Shown here piece by piece: positions 53,575 through 63,432 of a stretch of 64,000 bases of DNA. A program made the position numbers and the translations under genes. Origin of the DNA: Patiria pectinifera (taxonomy: Eukaryota > Echinodermata > Asteroidea > Valvatida > Asterinidae). A model generated the notes under the pieces. That model made no database searches. It was not told where the DNA came from and worked only from the letters and a program-made list of their open reading frames with translations. The stretch covers positions 5,565,001 through 5,629,000 of the forward strand of contig CM057135.1 of the NCBI GenBank assembly GCA_029964075.1. Direction: 5' to 3'. Within the stretch, counting starts at the first letter, position 1, and the number at the start of each line of letters is the position of its first letter.

Positions 53575-54977
53575 CTGCGCTGTCATCGTCATTTTACCCC
53601 CAAATTTCCGTCAAAAAATCAAAACCCTGCCCTGAATCTATGACATACCTGTTTGTTGAGAATGTTGCCAACTAGTTTGGTAGGTCTAATAATTTTAAAG
53701 TGGGTTTTGTTCCCTTATACTGACCGGGCCCTACACTGCACGATCGCCCATATTTTATCACGATAAGGATGCAACGTTAAACCATACCTCCATGGTTAAA
53801 CAAAATAAACTTTCGCTGATTTTTTTAGCTGAAAAGTAAAGGCTCAATAATATAATACAATCCCCATCACAAATTTGTAATTCTTCTTTTAATAAAACTG
53901 GTAACATTATCTGCACAATATATCTGAAAGTTGTAAAATTTGGGAGTTCATAAGATATGTATTTTTGCCGTGATTTATCGAGGAAAATCCATACGTGAAC
54001 TTACCATTTTGACGTGCGATGCAGAAACGCCGTGCAGGTGCGTTGAAATTTACCGCACAAACTGATGACGTCATCCACAGTTTTTCCGAGCTGCACAAGC
54101 CTCCCGTATCTGCATCGTTTTCTAATGGTCCCTACTGTCTATGCGCTATGCATGCAGTACAGCGCATTAAACATACAGCGCGAACAGCGACCTCACGCGG
54201 CCACTATTTTTATGCAAATCAGTTGGACCCAGTATAGCGCCTTGGTTCAATCGTCCATGTGAGGTTTTTTGGGGTGGTGCTCATTATGTTAATAGCCTTA
54301 GCTGACCTTAAATGTCGTTTTCTTATTGGTCGATCGTTGCGGGGAAACTTGCTTAGTAAAAGTTTTGAGTTTGCAAATTTGCGGATCGGTTCGGGTCAAT
54401 TGAAAACCAGAAAAAAACGGGGGGGGGGGGGAATGGAAACAGTTTTGAAAATAACACAGCGCAGGATTTGGATTGTATCTATAGTGTTTTGCGTCGGTTT
54501 GGCCTAGTGGACACGACCTAAAGCAAAACACTGCTGGACAGGGGAGGTTTTCGATGCTTAGCTGAAGTTGATCTGGGACACTTGTGGACATGCAGGACTG
54601 CATTTGCTCGAGTTTTCCTAAATGTCCTGAATCGTCGAATTTTATTATGATTCTCCCTACCCCCAGGGAGTAGGGTTAATGAAAATTTTTCGAAGTGTTA
54701 GTTAAGTGTTGCACCCGTAGTGGTTTTACTTTATGAATATTGCTGTGCTAATAGGGGCAGGATATTGTTTCTTTTATGAAATGTTTGAACAATTCCAAGC
54801 GAACGTGGAAAACTAATTATGTTCAGAAGGCCGTCTAACCTACAGGAGTCTGATGTAGAAAGCTCATTATGCTTAATATTAATGTTCATGCAAAACTTTT
54901 TTTTATTCTTAACATGCTTTATCTGGCTGGAGTTCTGCTGAATTTCCCCCCAAACCACCGGCCTGTGACTCTCAGCG
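53575..54977. other. Gene-free stretch
   Basis: A partial CAGGGGCCC-type end (CCGGGCCCTACACTGCACGA) occurs near 53726. A 12-G run lies at about 54420. Otherwise nothing that I can support. Confidence 0.4.
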
Positions 54978-55115
54978 GGTTACACCTCTATGTTCCGACA
55001 CCCCTATGTTCCGACTGCACAAATTCCTATTCCTAACCCTAACCCTAACCCTAACCGGGAGTAACACAATCTAGGTTGTCGGAACATAAGGGTGTCGGAA
55101 CATAGAGCAGTCACC
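54978..55115 (-). mobile_element. Telomere-cored MITE, copy 3
   Basis: Same ends as copy 2, core CCTAACCCTAACCCTAACCC. Flanked by CTCTCAGCG (54969-54977 and 55116-55124), a perfect 9-bp duplication. Confidence 0.9.
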
Positions 55116-55124
55116 CTCTCAGCG

Positions 55125-56054
55125 CACGGCTTCGCTGCGCTGAAGTTCAGCAGGCAGGGTGCGGCGACAACGCCGTGTTAACGCCGCGCATGCCCCGGAG
55201 GTGTGTGCATTCGTTCACGCTCTACAGCTAATAGGGACCATTAGAAAACCGTGCAGGTACGGGATGCGTGTGCGTATTATGACGTCACGCGACGTTTGCG
55301 TATCGCGTACGTGCATCGTTGCAGAGAGGATTAGATGTTTGTGACGAACGGACATACGGGAGGGCGTCCTCCTCTGTTGATGACGAACAGCTGTGGTGCG
55401 TTTCATAAAACTTCCCAAATAATCTTATCCTGCCAAAATCAATCTTATTTCCAAAGCAAACCCTGAAATTTACAATTAAACTTATGTCCCTGGCAAAACG
55501 AAATTTTTGTCCGAATCAAACTTAACTTTACACTTGATCTGAATCAATTGTAGCAGTAAAACAATCAATCTTAAATGTAATTTTTGGTGGGGAAAATGTT
55601 TTAAACATTAACATTCTGCAAGAGTAGTAAAATCGCTGCGACTTATCATGGGTTTTTCTGCTGCTTTTGATGCAGAATCCTTGTGCTTTGCAAAGGGAGA
55701 GAGTCTTTAGGGACAGGAAGAACTATTTTGATGCAAAGGATGACAATGAAGTTGAAAATGATGCTACTGAAGCACTTCACGGGGGCGCTGCCAGGGGCCA
55801 AAATAATTCATCACATTTCAGTGAACGTTTGACCTCATGTATGGATGAGACCTCTGCAATTTTATTCTTTAAACATGAAAATAATCTACACATCTAAAAA
55901 TACAATGACATGTATATTTCACGAAGACAACACTTCAATACTCATTGAACTTAACTGATGCAAAAAGGTATTTTTTTTAAATAAACATTTCATAGACTTA
56001 TAGGTACTTGATTTTGGTAAAATGTTGCCGAATTTGAGTTTTGCAGACAATGTG
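55125..56054. other. Gene-free stretch
   Basis: CpG-rich from 55125 to 55385, AT-rich after. TAGGGACCATTAGAAAA (55231) is the inverse of TTTTCTAATGGTCCCTA (54118), perhaps the two ends of an older inverted repeat. No gene supported. Confidence 0.35.
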
Positions 56055-56310
56055 GGCCTTATTCACGAGTTGGCAATTTTTGTCGAGTTCCCTGAATGTA
56101 TTTCATCAATTGTTAACAGTTGAATGGGATGGCGCCAGACTAATTATGCAGGCACAAAATATGACATTAAATATAGGGGAATGTTTAATTACAAATTCTA
56201 AATTATTGGAATTTATTATACATTAAGTTGCTTTCATTCTCTTCGCAAGTTCCAAAAACTAAAATTTTACCTAACTTTCAATGCAATATGGCCGACTCGT
56301 GAATAAGGCC
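56055..56310. mobile_element. 256-bp MITE with GGCCTTATTCACGAGT ends
   Basis: The left GGCCTTATTCACGAGTTGGC is mirrored at the right by GCCGACTCGTGAATAAGGCC. AT-rich non-coding core. The target duplication is not clear. Confidence 0.8.
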
Positions 56311-56455
56311 TATAATGCCCAATGTAAACACAACTTCCACACCCATCTTTTCAAATGAAAAGTCCCTTTCAAAAATGAACAAACTTTTAATGAAGAAAGT
56401 AACATTAAATGTACAAATGTGCAGGGACAATTATTGTTTTAAGCATGCTTGCCAC

Positions 56456-56932
56456 AAGCCCCATAAATGTGGCCTATTTACTGGACTGGCTCCGTAAACA
56501 TAGGCCACACATCCACATGTACAAAAATCGTATCGACTTTGCCAAATTTTGATTTTCACATTTGGGCTTAGTTTGTAGGAGTTTTTTGCTTTAGAAGCAT
56601 AGTTACCCTCTTTATTAATTATAAGGCTAGTCAGAAAGTGCTGCCTTTTTCAGATGTCTAATTTTTGTGAAATTTCATGTTGAAATTTTGATACGCAAAC
56701 GTGTGAAAATGAATCTGGAGATTTCACGAAAAATATACATCTGAAACAGGCAGCACTTTCTGATTAGCCTATAAAGAGGGTGAGTATGCTTCTAAAGCAA
56801 AAAAAACCCCTACAAACTAAGCCTAAATGTGAAAATCAAAATTTGGCAAAGTCGACACGATTTTTGTACATGTGGATGTGTGGCCTATGTTTACGGAGGC
56901 AGTCCAGTAAATAGGCCACATTTATGGGGCTA
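56456..56932. mobile_element. Foldback MITE, TAGCCCC family, copy 4
   Basis: The left end is the variant AAGCCCC and the right end is GGGGCTA. Flanked by GCTTGCCAC (56447-56455 and 56933-56941), a perfect 9-bp duplication. Confidence 0.9.
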
Positions 56933-56941
56933 GCTTGCCAC

Positions 56942-57650
56942 TAGAAATATTACTCCAATTCCATTCAATGTCTTTTATTGTGTTCGTGAATTAAAGTTAT
57001 TCATTTAAATAAATAAATACCAAGTTAATTTGCATGGATAGAAGACACTCCAAGATGTCGTTCTGAACATCCCAATTTGGTTTCATAAGTGCAACTTGGA
57101 CTTCTCAATTTGCAACAGCTCCTCCTCCACTTCGAGTTCTTATTTTGTAGCCTCGACAAAATAACTTTCTTGTACATTAAAGTAACGCACAAGGTGTCCA
57201 ATAAGTCAATAGGCCTACATGCAACTTCTTTGTCACCAACCAACTGCAAAAGAGACCCGTCTCCGTCTCTTGTCCTCAGACTCCATACTTTGTCTGCAGT
57301 GCCGAGGCATCTATGACTAGTTCAAATGTTTCCTATGCTGGTATGGATCCTCCTATCCTGGTAAGAGACAAGTTCAGAATAGGAAATGAGATGGATTTGT
57401 GGAGAAAGGCATGGGTCTCTTATTGAGCAACAGTTGACCAGACGTACAATTTATTTGTAGAGGTCAACACAATTACAACAAAAAGAAAGGTGATTTTTTT
57501 TTCACTAAGTGATTTCAAACCTTCTTGTAAAAGCCACGAACCTAAAAGAAATGAAAACATATGGCGCTGACATTTAATCACCACATTTCATCAAAGCTTA
57601 ATTAAGAAAATCCTGTCTATTGTCAGGCAGAAGAAAACCAGTTTGAGGTC
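56942..57650. other. Gene-free stretch
   Basis: No supported gene. Confidence 0.35.
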
Positions 57651-57659
57651 TTGGATTAC

Positions 57660-57787
57660 CTGCAGCCTGAGTCTGGACCTTCAAATCATTCCATTCCTTT
57701 CTAACAGCCATCCAGTCTCTTGTCGGTGGTCCTCCGGCTACTCTGATCAACTTGGCTGCTAACAGGGATGTTGCTGCTAGTTTCAAC
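57660..57787 (-). CDS. Isolated exon, Myb/SANT-like fragment (copy 1)
   Basis: On the minus strand TTAATCAG/GTTGAAAC opens and GGCTGCAG/GTAATCC closes a 128-bp exon. One frame reads AAKLIRVAGGPPTRDWMAVR then KEWNDLKVQTQAAG. The RxWxxVRKxWxDLK pattern recalls the last helix of Myb/SANT-like DNA-binding domains found in Harbinger-type transposon proteins and related nuclear factors. The assignment is tentative; no neighbouring exon was found apart from the related one at 58321-58427. Confidence 0.4.
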
Positions 57788-58320
57788 CTGATTAATAACC
57801 ATAACACTTCAGCTATTTTTGGCATGTGTTGCAGTAAAAGAGCAATAAAAACCAAAAAATAATCTGCTCAAGATCTCGTACTGTAAATACCAGAATCATT
57901 TTTTGCCATGCAATATTGCAATTTAACATTTTGAGTCGTGAGGGAACATTCATAGAGTTGTATATTTGTGGCCTATTGTTGTTTCTGGCACTCTACACTG
58001 TCTTTTTGAACTGATTCATTCAACCTGGCATCATGTTCATTACATTGTTTAACATGCCACATGTAGTCCCATATGCTGGGAGGGACAGCCTCCCAACCCA
58101 ATACATTTCTGGTCCTACTTTTTCTAAATACATTTTCAAGGAACACAAAGCATTCTGTATGTGCAGTAATATTCAGACATGGAATCAGGATATAAGATTT
58201 TTACAGTCTGGCACAGAATTGTTTAGCAGTTCACAATAGAATTAGAGGTATTCTAAAAGCTAAGACCTTTGACTCTAAGTCAGTTTAAAACTGACTTGGA
58301 GTCAAAAGTCTTAGCTTTAC

Positions 58321-58427
58321 CTGTAGCCATTTTCTTTGCTTGCACCTGACGTATGTCAGTCCATTATCTGGCCTGTGGACCACCAGCCACTCTTTCAGCA
58401 CCAGCATTTCTTCTTCCTTGCCTCAAC
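58321..58427 (-). pseudogene. Isolated exon, Myb/SANT-like fragment (copy 2)
   Basis: On the minus strand TTGTAAG/GTTGAGG opens and GCTACAG/GTAAAG closes a 107-bp exon. It reads AERVAGGPQAR, a stop, then WTDIRQVQAKKMATG. The acceptor, donor and core motif align with the exon at 57660-57787, with seven fewer codons. The in-frame TAA marks it as dead. Confidence 0.4.
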
Positions 58428-58491
58428 CTTACAAGTAATGAAAAAAAATAATGATTTGGGTGAATGCCATAAGGACCACAGCATTCAATAT

Positions 58492-59667
58492 ATGATTTAT
58501 CTTAAAACAATACTAGCCACAGAGTTTTGTATAGAGACACAACATCATAAAGGAGCCAATTAAGATTCTTGCTAAAATGCACATTGTTTAAAACATGGAG
58601 GTATTCCTTTCTTCATGGTTAAACAAACATTAAAACAAGCCTCCTTGTCCACTTAATTATTAACTAATTGATTAATTAATTAAAACGGATATTTATTCAC
58701 TGATTTAGTTTTTAGTTCTTATTTAATTCTTTTGGCCATCCATACACCCTTTTGATTGACGACACACTAAACAAACACAACTATTCAATTGTACCCGTAG
58801 AGAAGTAATTGGAATTTTTTTACCCAAATAAACTTATTTTACCTTCATGGAGAATGAGGTTGTAGGTTGTGTCCTAGATTCGAATCTCAACTGGGCCATT
58901 ATGTGGATCAGGGTATTCAGTCCCTGCTTGATTCCACGGGTTTTCCCTAGAATGTCATTCCGGGGTTTTCCTCCCTCTACTAAACTTGGAATTTCCCTCC
59001 ATATCCTCTACCATGCCAACAGACCCAACTGGAAATAAGTTGAGTTAGCCTACTGCCACATACATGACATAGGTTATCCAAGCCACTTGGAATCAAATAA
59101 TACATACTACCCGTACTACCTACATGATGTAGGTGTGTATAAGTTGCAAATCGCAGAAGTGACCGTCAGGCTGCAACATTATTTTTTACAAATAATTTGA
59201 CTTCAGCATGTCCAGACAGTTTGTATAAACAGGGGCCCTACACTACACATTCACATTTTTTTTTTTAAATAGGGGGCCTATATTTTACTTTAGTGACAGA
59301 AGCACTTTGCCTTTGTAACATGAGCTTACACAGGCACTTCAGATATATGTGGGTTTTTTTCACACACAGAGTTGACCATAATTTATAGTTCACGACGAAG
59401 CAGGTCATGCTGGTTAATTATATCATCATCATGGAGCTATCAAACACGGCGACCATGAAGTGTAGGGCCCCTGTTTTGTTTTGATCAAATAAGGGTCAAA
59501 AATATTTTTTATTGCTCAAAAATTACTTTTACAATCAAAAGCAGACTTTTCTCAATTCTAGTGACACCCATTTTGCAATTTTGAAAAGATACTTGGGGTA
59601 GAAATCACGATTTTCCTGCGCGGTTTGTGCCTTGCGATTCAGCGCGCCATGCGTGCTCACGGTACAT
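58492..59667 (+). repeat. 1.15-kb dispersed repeat, copy 2
   Basis: Matches 51938-53082 from ATGATTTATCTTAAAACAAT to CATGCGTGCTCACGGTACAT with scattered substitutions and small indels. It includes the second CAGGGGCCC element (59230-59473). Confidence 0.8.
59230..59473. mobile_element. MITE with CAGGGGCCCTACACT ends, copy 2
   Basis: Inverted ends identical to the copy at 52648-52889; carried within the duplicated 1.15-kb segment. Confidence 0.7.
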
Positions 59668-60093
59668 CGCGCGCGGTCGATAACGGAATCGCACTCGGGA
59701 TACGGGGACAATCGAATGTACGCTGGGCATGAAGACCAAATCGCGTCGTTCAAACATAAACACGAGTCGGAAATTTAACGTGTTCAAGATCGCGAGGGGA
59801 GCTCTCGGAATTTAACGGGAAATTTCACTTTTCATCCGGATCGTAAGTAAACTTCAGACAACTATCTTAGTTATCGATGTCTACTTGTACCTCAGGTGGC
59901 GTATTTAGTAATTTGGAGGCCGTTTTGAGGGTAAAATCTGATGTTTTTATTGGGCAATGTTGGGTTTTTGGGTCAATGACAGAATTGTGTTGCTCGGCAT
60001 GCCCTATTAGCTTGGACCCCACTATCGCCAGACCTTGTCCGAATGTTAAAAAGGCAATAAGTTGGGCCAAAGTTACTCGGACTAGTGTAAGTC

Positions 60094-60541
60094 TAGCCCC
60101 AAAATGTGGCCTATTTACTGGACTGCCTCCGTAAACATAGGCCACACACCGACCATGTACAAAAACGTGTCGACGGAGCCAAATTTTGATTTTCACATTT
60201 AGGCTTACTTTGTAGGTTTTTTTGCTTTAGAAGCATTCTCACCCTCTATATAGGCTAATCAGAAAGTGCTAATTTTTGTGAAATTTCATGTTGAAATTTT
60301 GATACGAAAACGTGTAAAAATGAATCTGGAAATTTCACGAAAAATGGACATCTGAAAAAGGCAGCACTTTCTGATTAGCCTATATAGAGGGTGAGAATGC
60401 TTCTAAAGCCAAAAAAACCTACAAAGTAAGCCTAAATGTGAAAATCAAAATTTGGCTCCGTCGACACGTTTTTGTACATGGTCGGTGTGTGGCCTATGTT
60501 TACGGAGGCAGTCCAGTAAATAGGCCACATTTATGGGGCTA
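60094..60541. mobile_element. Foldback MITE, TAGCCCC family, copy 5
   Basis: Ends TAGCCCC and GGGGCTA, flanked by GTGTAAGTC (60085-60093 and 60542-60550), a perfect 9-bp duplication. A short piece of the left arm is deleted. Confidence 0.9.
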
Positions 60542-60825
60542 GTGTAAGTCATGATTTTGGGGAAAGTTTGGGGCATTATTTTCGTGTTTTGTTTTCGTGA
60601 ACATTTAGGACGCCATTTTGGATTTCCAAAATTGCATGACGTCATCATTTTGATGCACTGGAGTAAAAAAAAACGCTGAACGGACAAAATTGCTCAAGTT
60701 TATTTACGTTATGTCTATGGGAGTGAAACGGCCGTGAGGTATGACCTGGGACACGAGGGAAGGTTCACTAAGAGTTGAAAGGAGAGTAGAAAAAAAATTG
60801 ACATGTTTGGATGAAATGTGTACTT

Positions 60826-61207
60826 AAGGCCAAAAAAAAAAGTCTCCGGTTTCTGGTATGCGCGCGCGTCGCCGTAGCCATGCGCGCGGCAAAACGAAAA
60901 AGTTTTTTTTTCAATACAAGATGATGTTTCAAAACCGCCAAACTCACTGGTTTGACTGGAATTCTGCTGCTGCACAATTTTAACGTGTTTTTAGATGGGG
61001 TTATGATCGAGAATAAGATTTATGTGGCCTCTCTGGACTCCCATATATTTGCACTAAGTTTAGTCGGGCACCATTTGCAGTCATCAGCCGACATTTGAAG
61101 CCAAAAAAAAAAAAAAACAGGTAAAAAAAAAAAAAAAAGCCGCGTCGCCGCACCACTTTTGGGGCAAGCTCCATACCAGAAACCGGAGACTTTTTTTTTT
61201 TGGCCTA
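60826..61207. mobile_element. MITE with AGGCCAAAA ends, copy 3
   Basis: The left AGGCCAAAAAAAAAAGTCTC, CGGTTTCTGGTATG is mirrored by the right CATACCAGAAACCGGAGAC, a T-tract and GGCCT. GCGCGCGCGTCG follows the left end as in copy 1. It directly precedes the truncated DIRS-like coding remnant. Confidence 0.75.
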
Positions 61208-61324
61208 ATGCCTGTAACAGGTCGTTTGGCGAATTGAAAACCAGATATATAATTTTTAGCATGTCAGCAGAAACACTGGGACAAAGTCTTCCCCCTGTCA
61301 AGTGACAGCCCAGTCATAGAAGAA

Positions 61325-61615
61325 TTGTTTTACTGGAAGAGCAATGTTAAGAGCATTAACCACAAACGCGTATTTGATTATTCCTTATCACGGGTATTGA
61401 TATTTTCCGACGCTAGCCACAACGGCTGTGGATCATGGATGGAGTCAGAATACAATGATCATGGAGATGGTCAACAATTTAATGTTACCTGGTCAGACAA
61501 TGAGAGAGGTAAGAGCTTAACATGGAGAGAATTGAAAGGCGTAGCACTGGCAGTACAATCATTTGGCAACAAGTTGAAAGGTAAATGTGTGAAAGTTTTC
61601 ACAGACAACAAATGA
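61325..61615 (+). CDS. DIRS-like RNase H segment, longest open part
   Basis: The open frame holds SDASHNG (first catalytic Asp), WRELKG (Glu) and FTDNK (Asp), the RNase H carboxylate order. It ends at a TGA where the family continues in the same phase (VEIIKKDSMHLGLHNMSIGI). Confidence 0.65.
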   Translation: MFYWKSNVKSINHKRVFDYSLSRVLIFSDASHNGCGSWMESEYNDHGDGQQFNVTWSDNERGKSLTWRELKGVALAVQSFGNKLKGKCVKVFTDNK

Positions 61616-63231
61616 GTTGAAATCATAAAGAAAGACAGCATGCACTTGGGTCTACATAACATGAGCATTGGAATAGCCTCGTTTTGTAGAGATAGGAATA
61701 TCAGTTTGCAAGTGCAATGGATTCCTGGAGGAGAGAATCTAGAAGCAGATATGCTAAGTAGAGAGATAAATTCAGATGATTAGGAGTTCTTTGACTTTAT
61801 GTCAGGAGTTCTTTGACTTTATGGATGGGCTTTGGGGGCCGCACACAGTGGATCGGTTTGCGGACAATTTTAACGCCAAATTGCCCAACTTTGATTCAAA
61901 ATATGCCTGTGCGGGCACCAGTGCAGTTGACGCATTTTTTATCTCATGGGAGATGGACAATAATTGGTAAGTCCCTCCGATTAATCTCAATGGAGAAGCA
62001 ATAAAACATGTGAAAGCTAGTAAAGCTAGTGAAGCTGGAGCCACATTGGTAATACCCGCATGGCCATCTGCATCATTTTTGGCCCTTGGTATTTCCCAAA
62101 CACAGCTTATTCTCTAGCATGGTAGTACATTGTATCAGTTTTTCAGATCCATCACTCATTTTGTACAAGGCAGAAATCGCCATTCCATGTTGGTACCAGT
62201 GAATTTAGAAGCGACGTGATGTGTGTGAGATTAGATGGGAACAGATAAGTCAATAAAAATATATTATTTTCCCACAGGGGAAGTATGGAAGTACAACGTG
62301 TTGCTCGCCGGAGCTGACATGTATCAAGTAATTACACGGACACACTGGTATTAATGAGGTGAAATAGTTAAAGAATGTATTAAACAGTTGGCGAATGTGT
62401 TCGCTATCTTCTGAAACACTGGTTTCAGAATTGAAGATTGTTTGGGTAAGGAACAAGGAAGATTTTGACGGATACAGTATGTATGATTTTGTTATTTCTT
62501 TCAGAGAGAAAGTGTCTCAACTATCATTGAATAAAGTTATCAGAGCTTCAAGAGCAGAGAGCACAGTTAAGAAATACGTAATGCTATAGCCGTTTGGGAA
62601 GTTTGATGCCGCCTTAACAGAGTTCAACAGGAATGTGCAAACCATGAACATATCGCAAGGTACTTTATTGATATGTATAACGACAATGTTGAATCGGCGT
62701 TCTTTGGTATCAATGGAAGTACGATTGTTCGCCTGAACTTTGTTTTCATAACCCATGTGATATAACATTTTTGCATCTGCTGCTGGAAGGTCTTAAGAGA
62801 TTGTTAGCGTAACCAGGAGTCAATTACCCCTGAGACATTACAAAAATTGGTTCACAAGTTTAACAGAGAAGATCTTAACGATATCAGAGTGTGTTGCATG
62901 TTTCTTTCGTCTTGCGCAGTTTTCCTAAGATATGGCGAGTTTGCAAATCTGGAGCTTGGCGGTTTAGAGTTCTTCACACGTGAAGATCTTTATAGAAAGA
63001 AGCAAATCTGATCAATTTAGGGAAGGAGCCTGGGTAGTGGTTGGAACTAAATGGTAGAGATACTTGTCCTGTTGCCATGTTGAGAAAATATCTTTAATGC
63101 GCAGAGATTACAGATTTGACTTCCACAGACTTCCTGTTTAAACCCATAGTCGTGTTCTAGTCAGATAATACTTACAGACTTCGCACAGGAAGACTTTTCA
63201 CACCAGATGCAGAGAAAGTCTCAAAGAAACC

Positions 63232-63432
63232 GTGAAGAGCACTGGGTTGGAAGCCAACAAATTTGGTTTACACAGTCTAAGAGCAGGAGGAGCTTCGGCA
63301 GCGGCCGCTGTTGGAGTGCCTGACCGATTGTTCAAAAGACATGGGAGATGGAAGTCGGACAGTTCCAAGGACGGGTATGTCAAAGAAACTATGAGTAATT
63401 TGTTGCTGGTCTCCATGAATCTAGGAAATTAA
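63232..63432 (+). CDS. C-terminal box of DIRS-like tyrosine recombinase
   Basis: The open frame encodes KSTGLEANKFGLHSLRAGG, then VGVPDRLFKRHGRWKSDSSK, then GYVKE. HxxR, H/W in RHGRW and the Tyr are the expected catalytic residues of the second box. The stop is at 63430-63432. Confidence 0.75.
   Translation: MKSTGLEANKFGLHSLRAGGASAAAAVGVPDRLFKRHGRWKSDSSKDGYVKETMSNLLLVSMNLGN

Larger units (their letters stand above)
61208..63432 (+). pseudogene. DIRS-like retroelement remnant: RNase H and tyrosine recombinase
   Basis: The first part (about 61280-61770) is the RNase H domain that follows reverse transcriptase in DIRS-type elements: VLIFSDASHNGCGSWME, SLTWRELKGVALAVQSF, VKVFTDNK, then VQWIPGGENLEADMLSRE. 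A linker typical of the group follows (VDRFADNFNAKLPNFDSKYA, ATLVIPAWPSASF). The tyrosine recombinase comes last: SRAESTVKKYV (62560 region), FLRYGEFANLEL with the first catalytic Arg (about 62930), SKSDQFREGAWVVV, then HSLRAGG, KRHGRWKS and a GYVKE Tyr (63265-63400). Stops at 61615, 61780 and 61970, and several frame changes, make it dead. Reverse transcriptase is missing upstream, where a MITE abuts. Confidence 0.75.

Noticed and set aside
53415..53675. Open frames reading IKIWLRRHVFVHG...VAYVYGGSPVN (also at 53021, 59867 and 19758)
   Set aside because: They lie in the arm of the TAGCCCC foldback family and recur only because the element does. No coding signal.
55229..55250. Inverted pair TAGGGACCATTAGAAAA (55231) and TTTTCTAATGGTCCCTA (54118) as a transposon
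   Set aside because: Only about 17 bp match, no target duplication, and another MITE lies between. Too weak to call.
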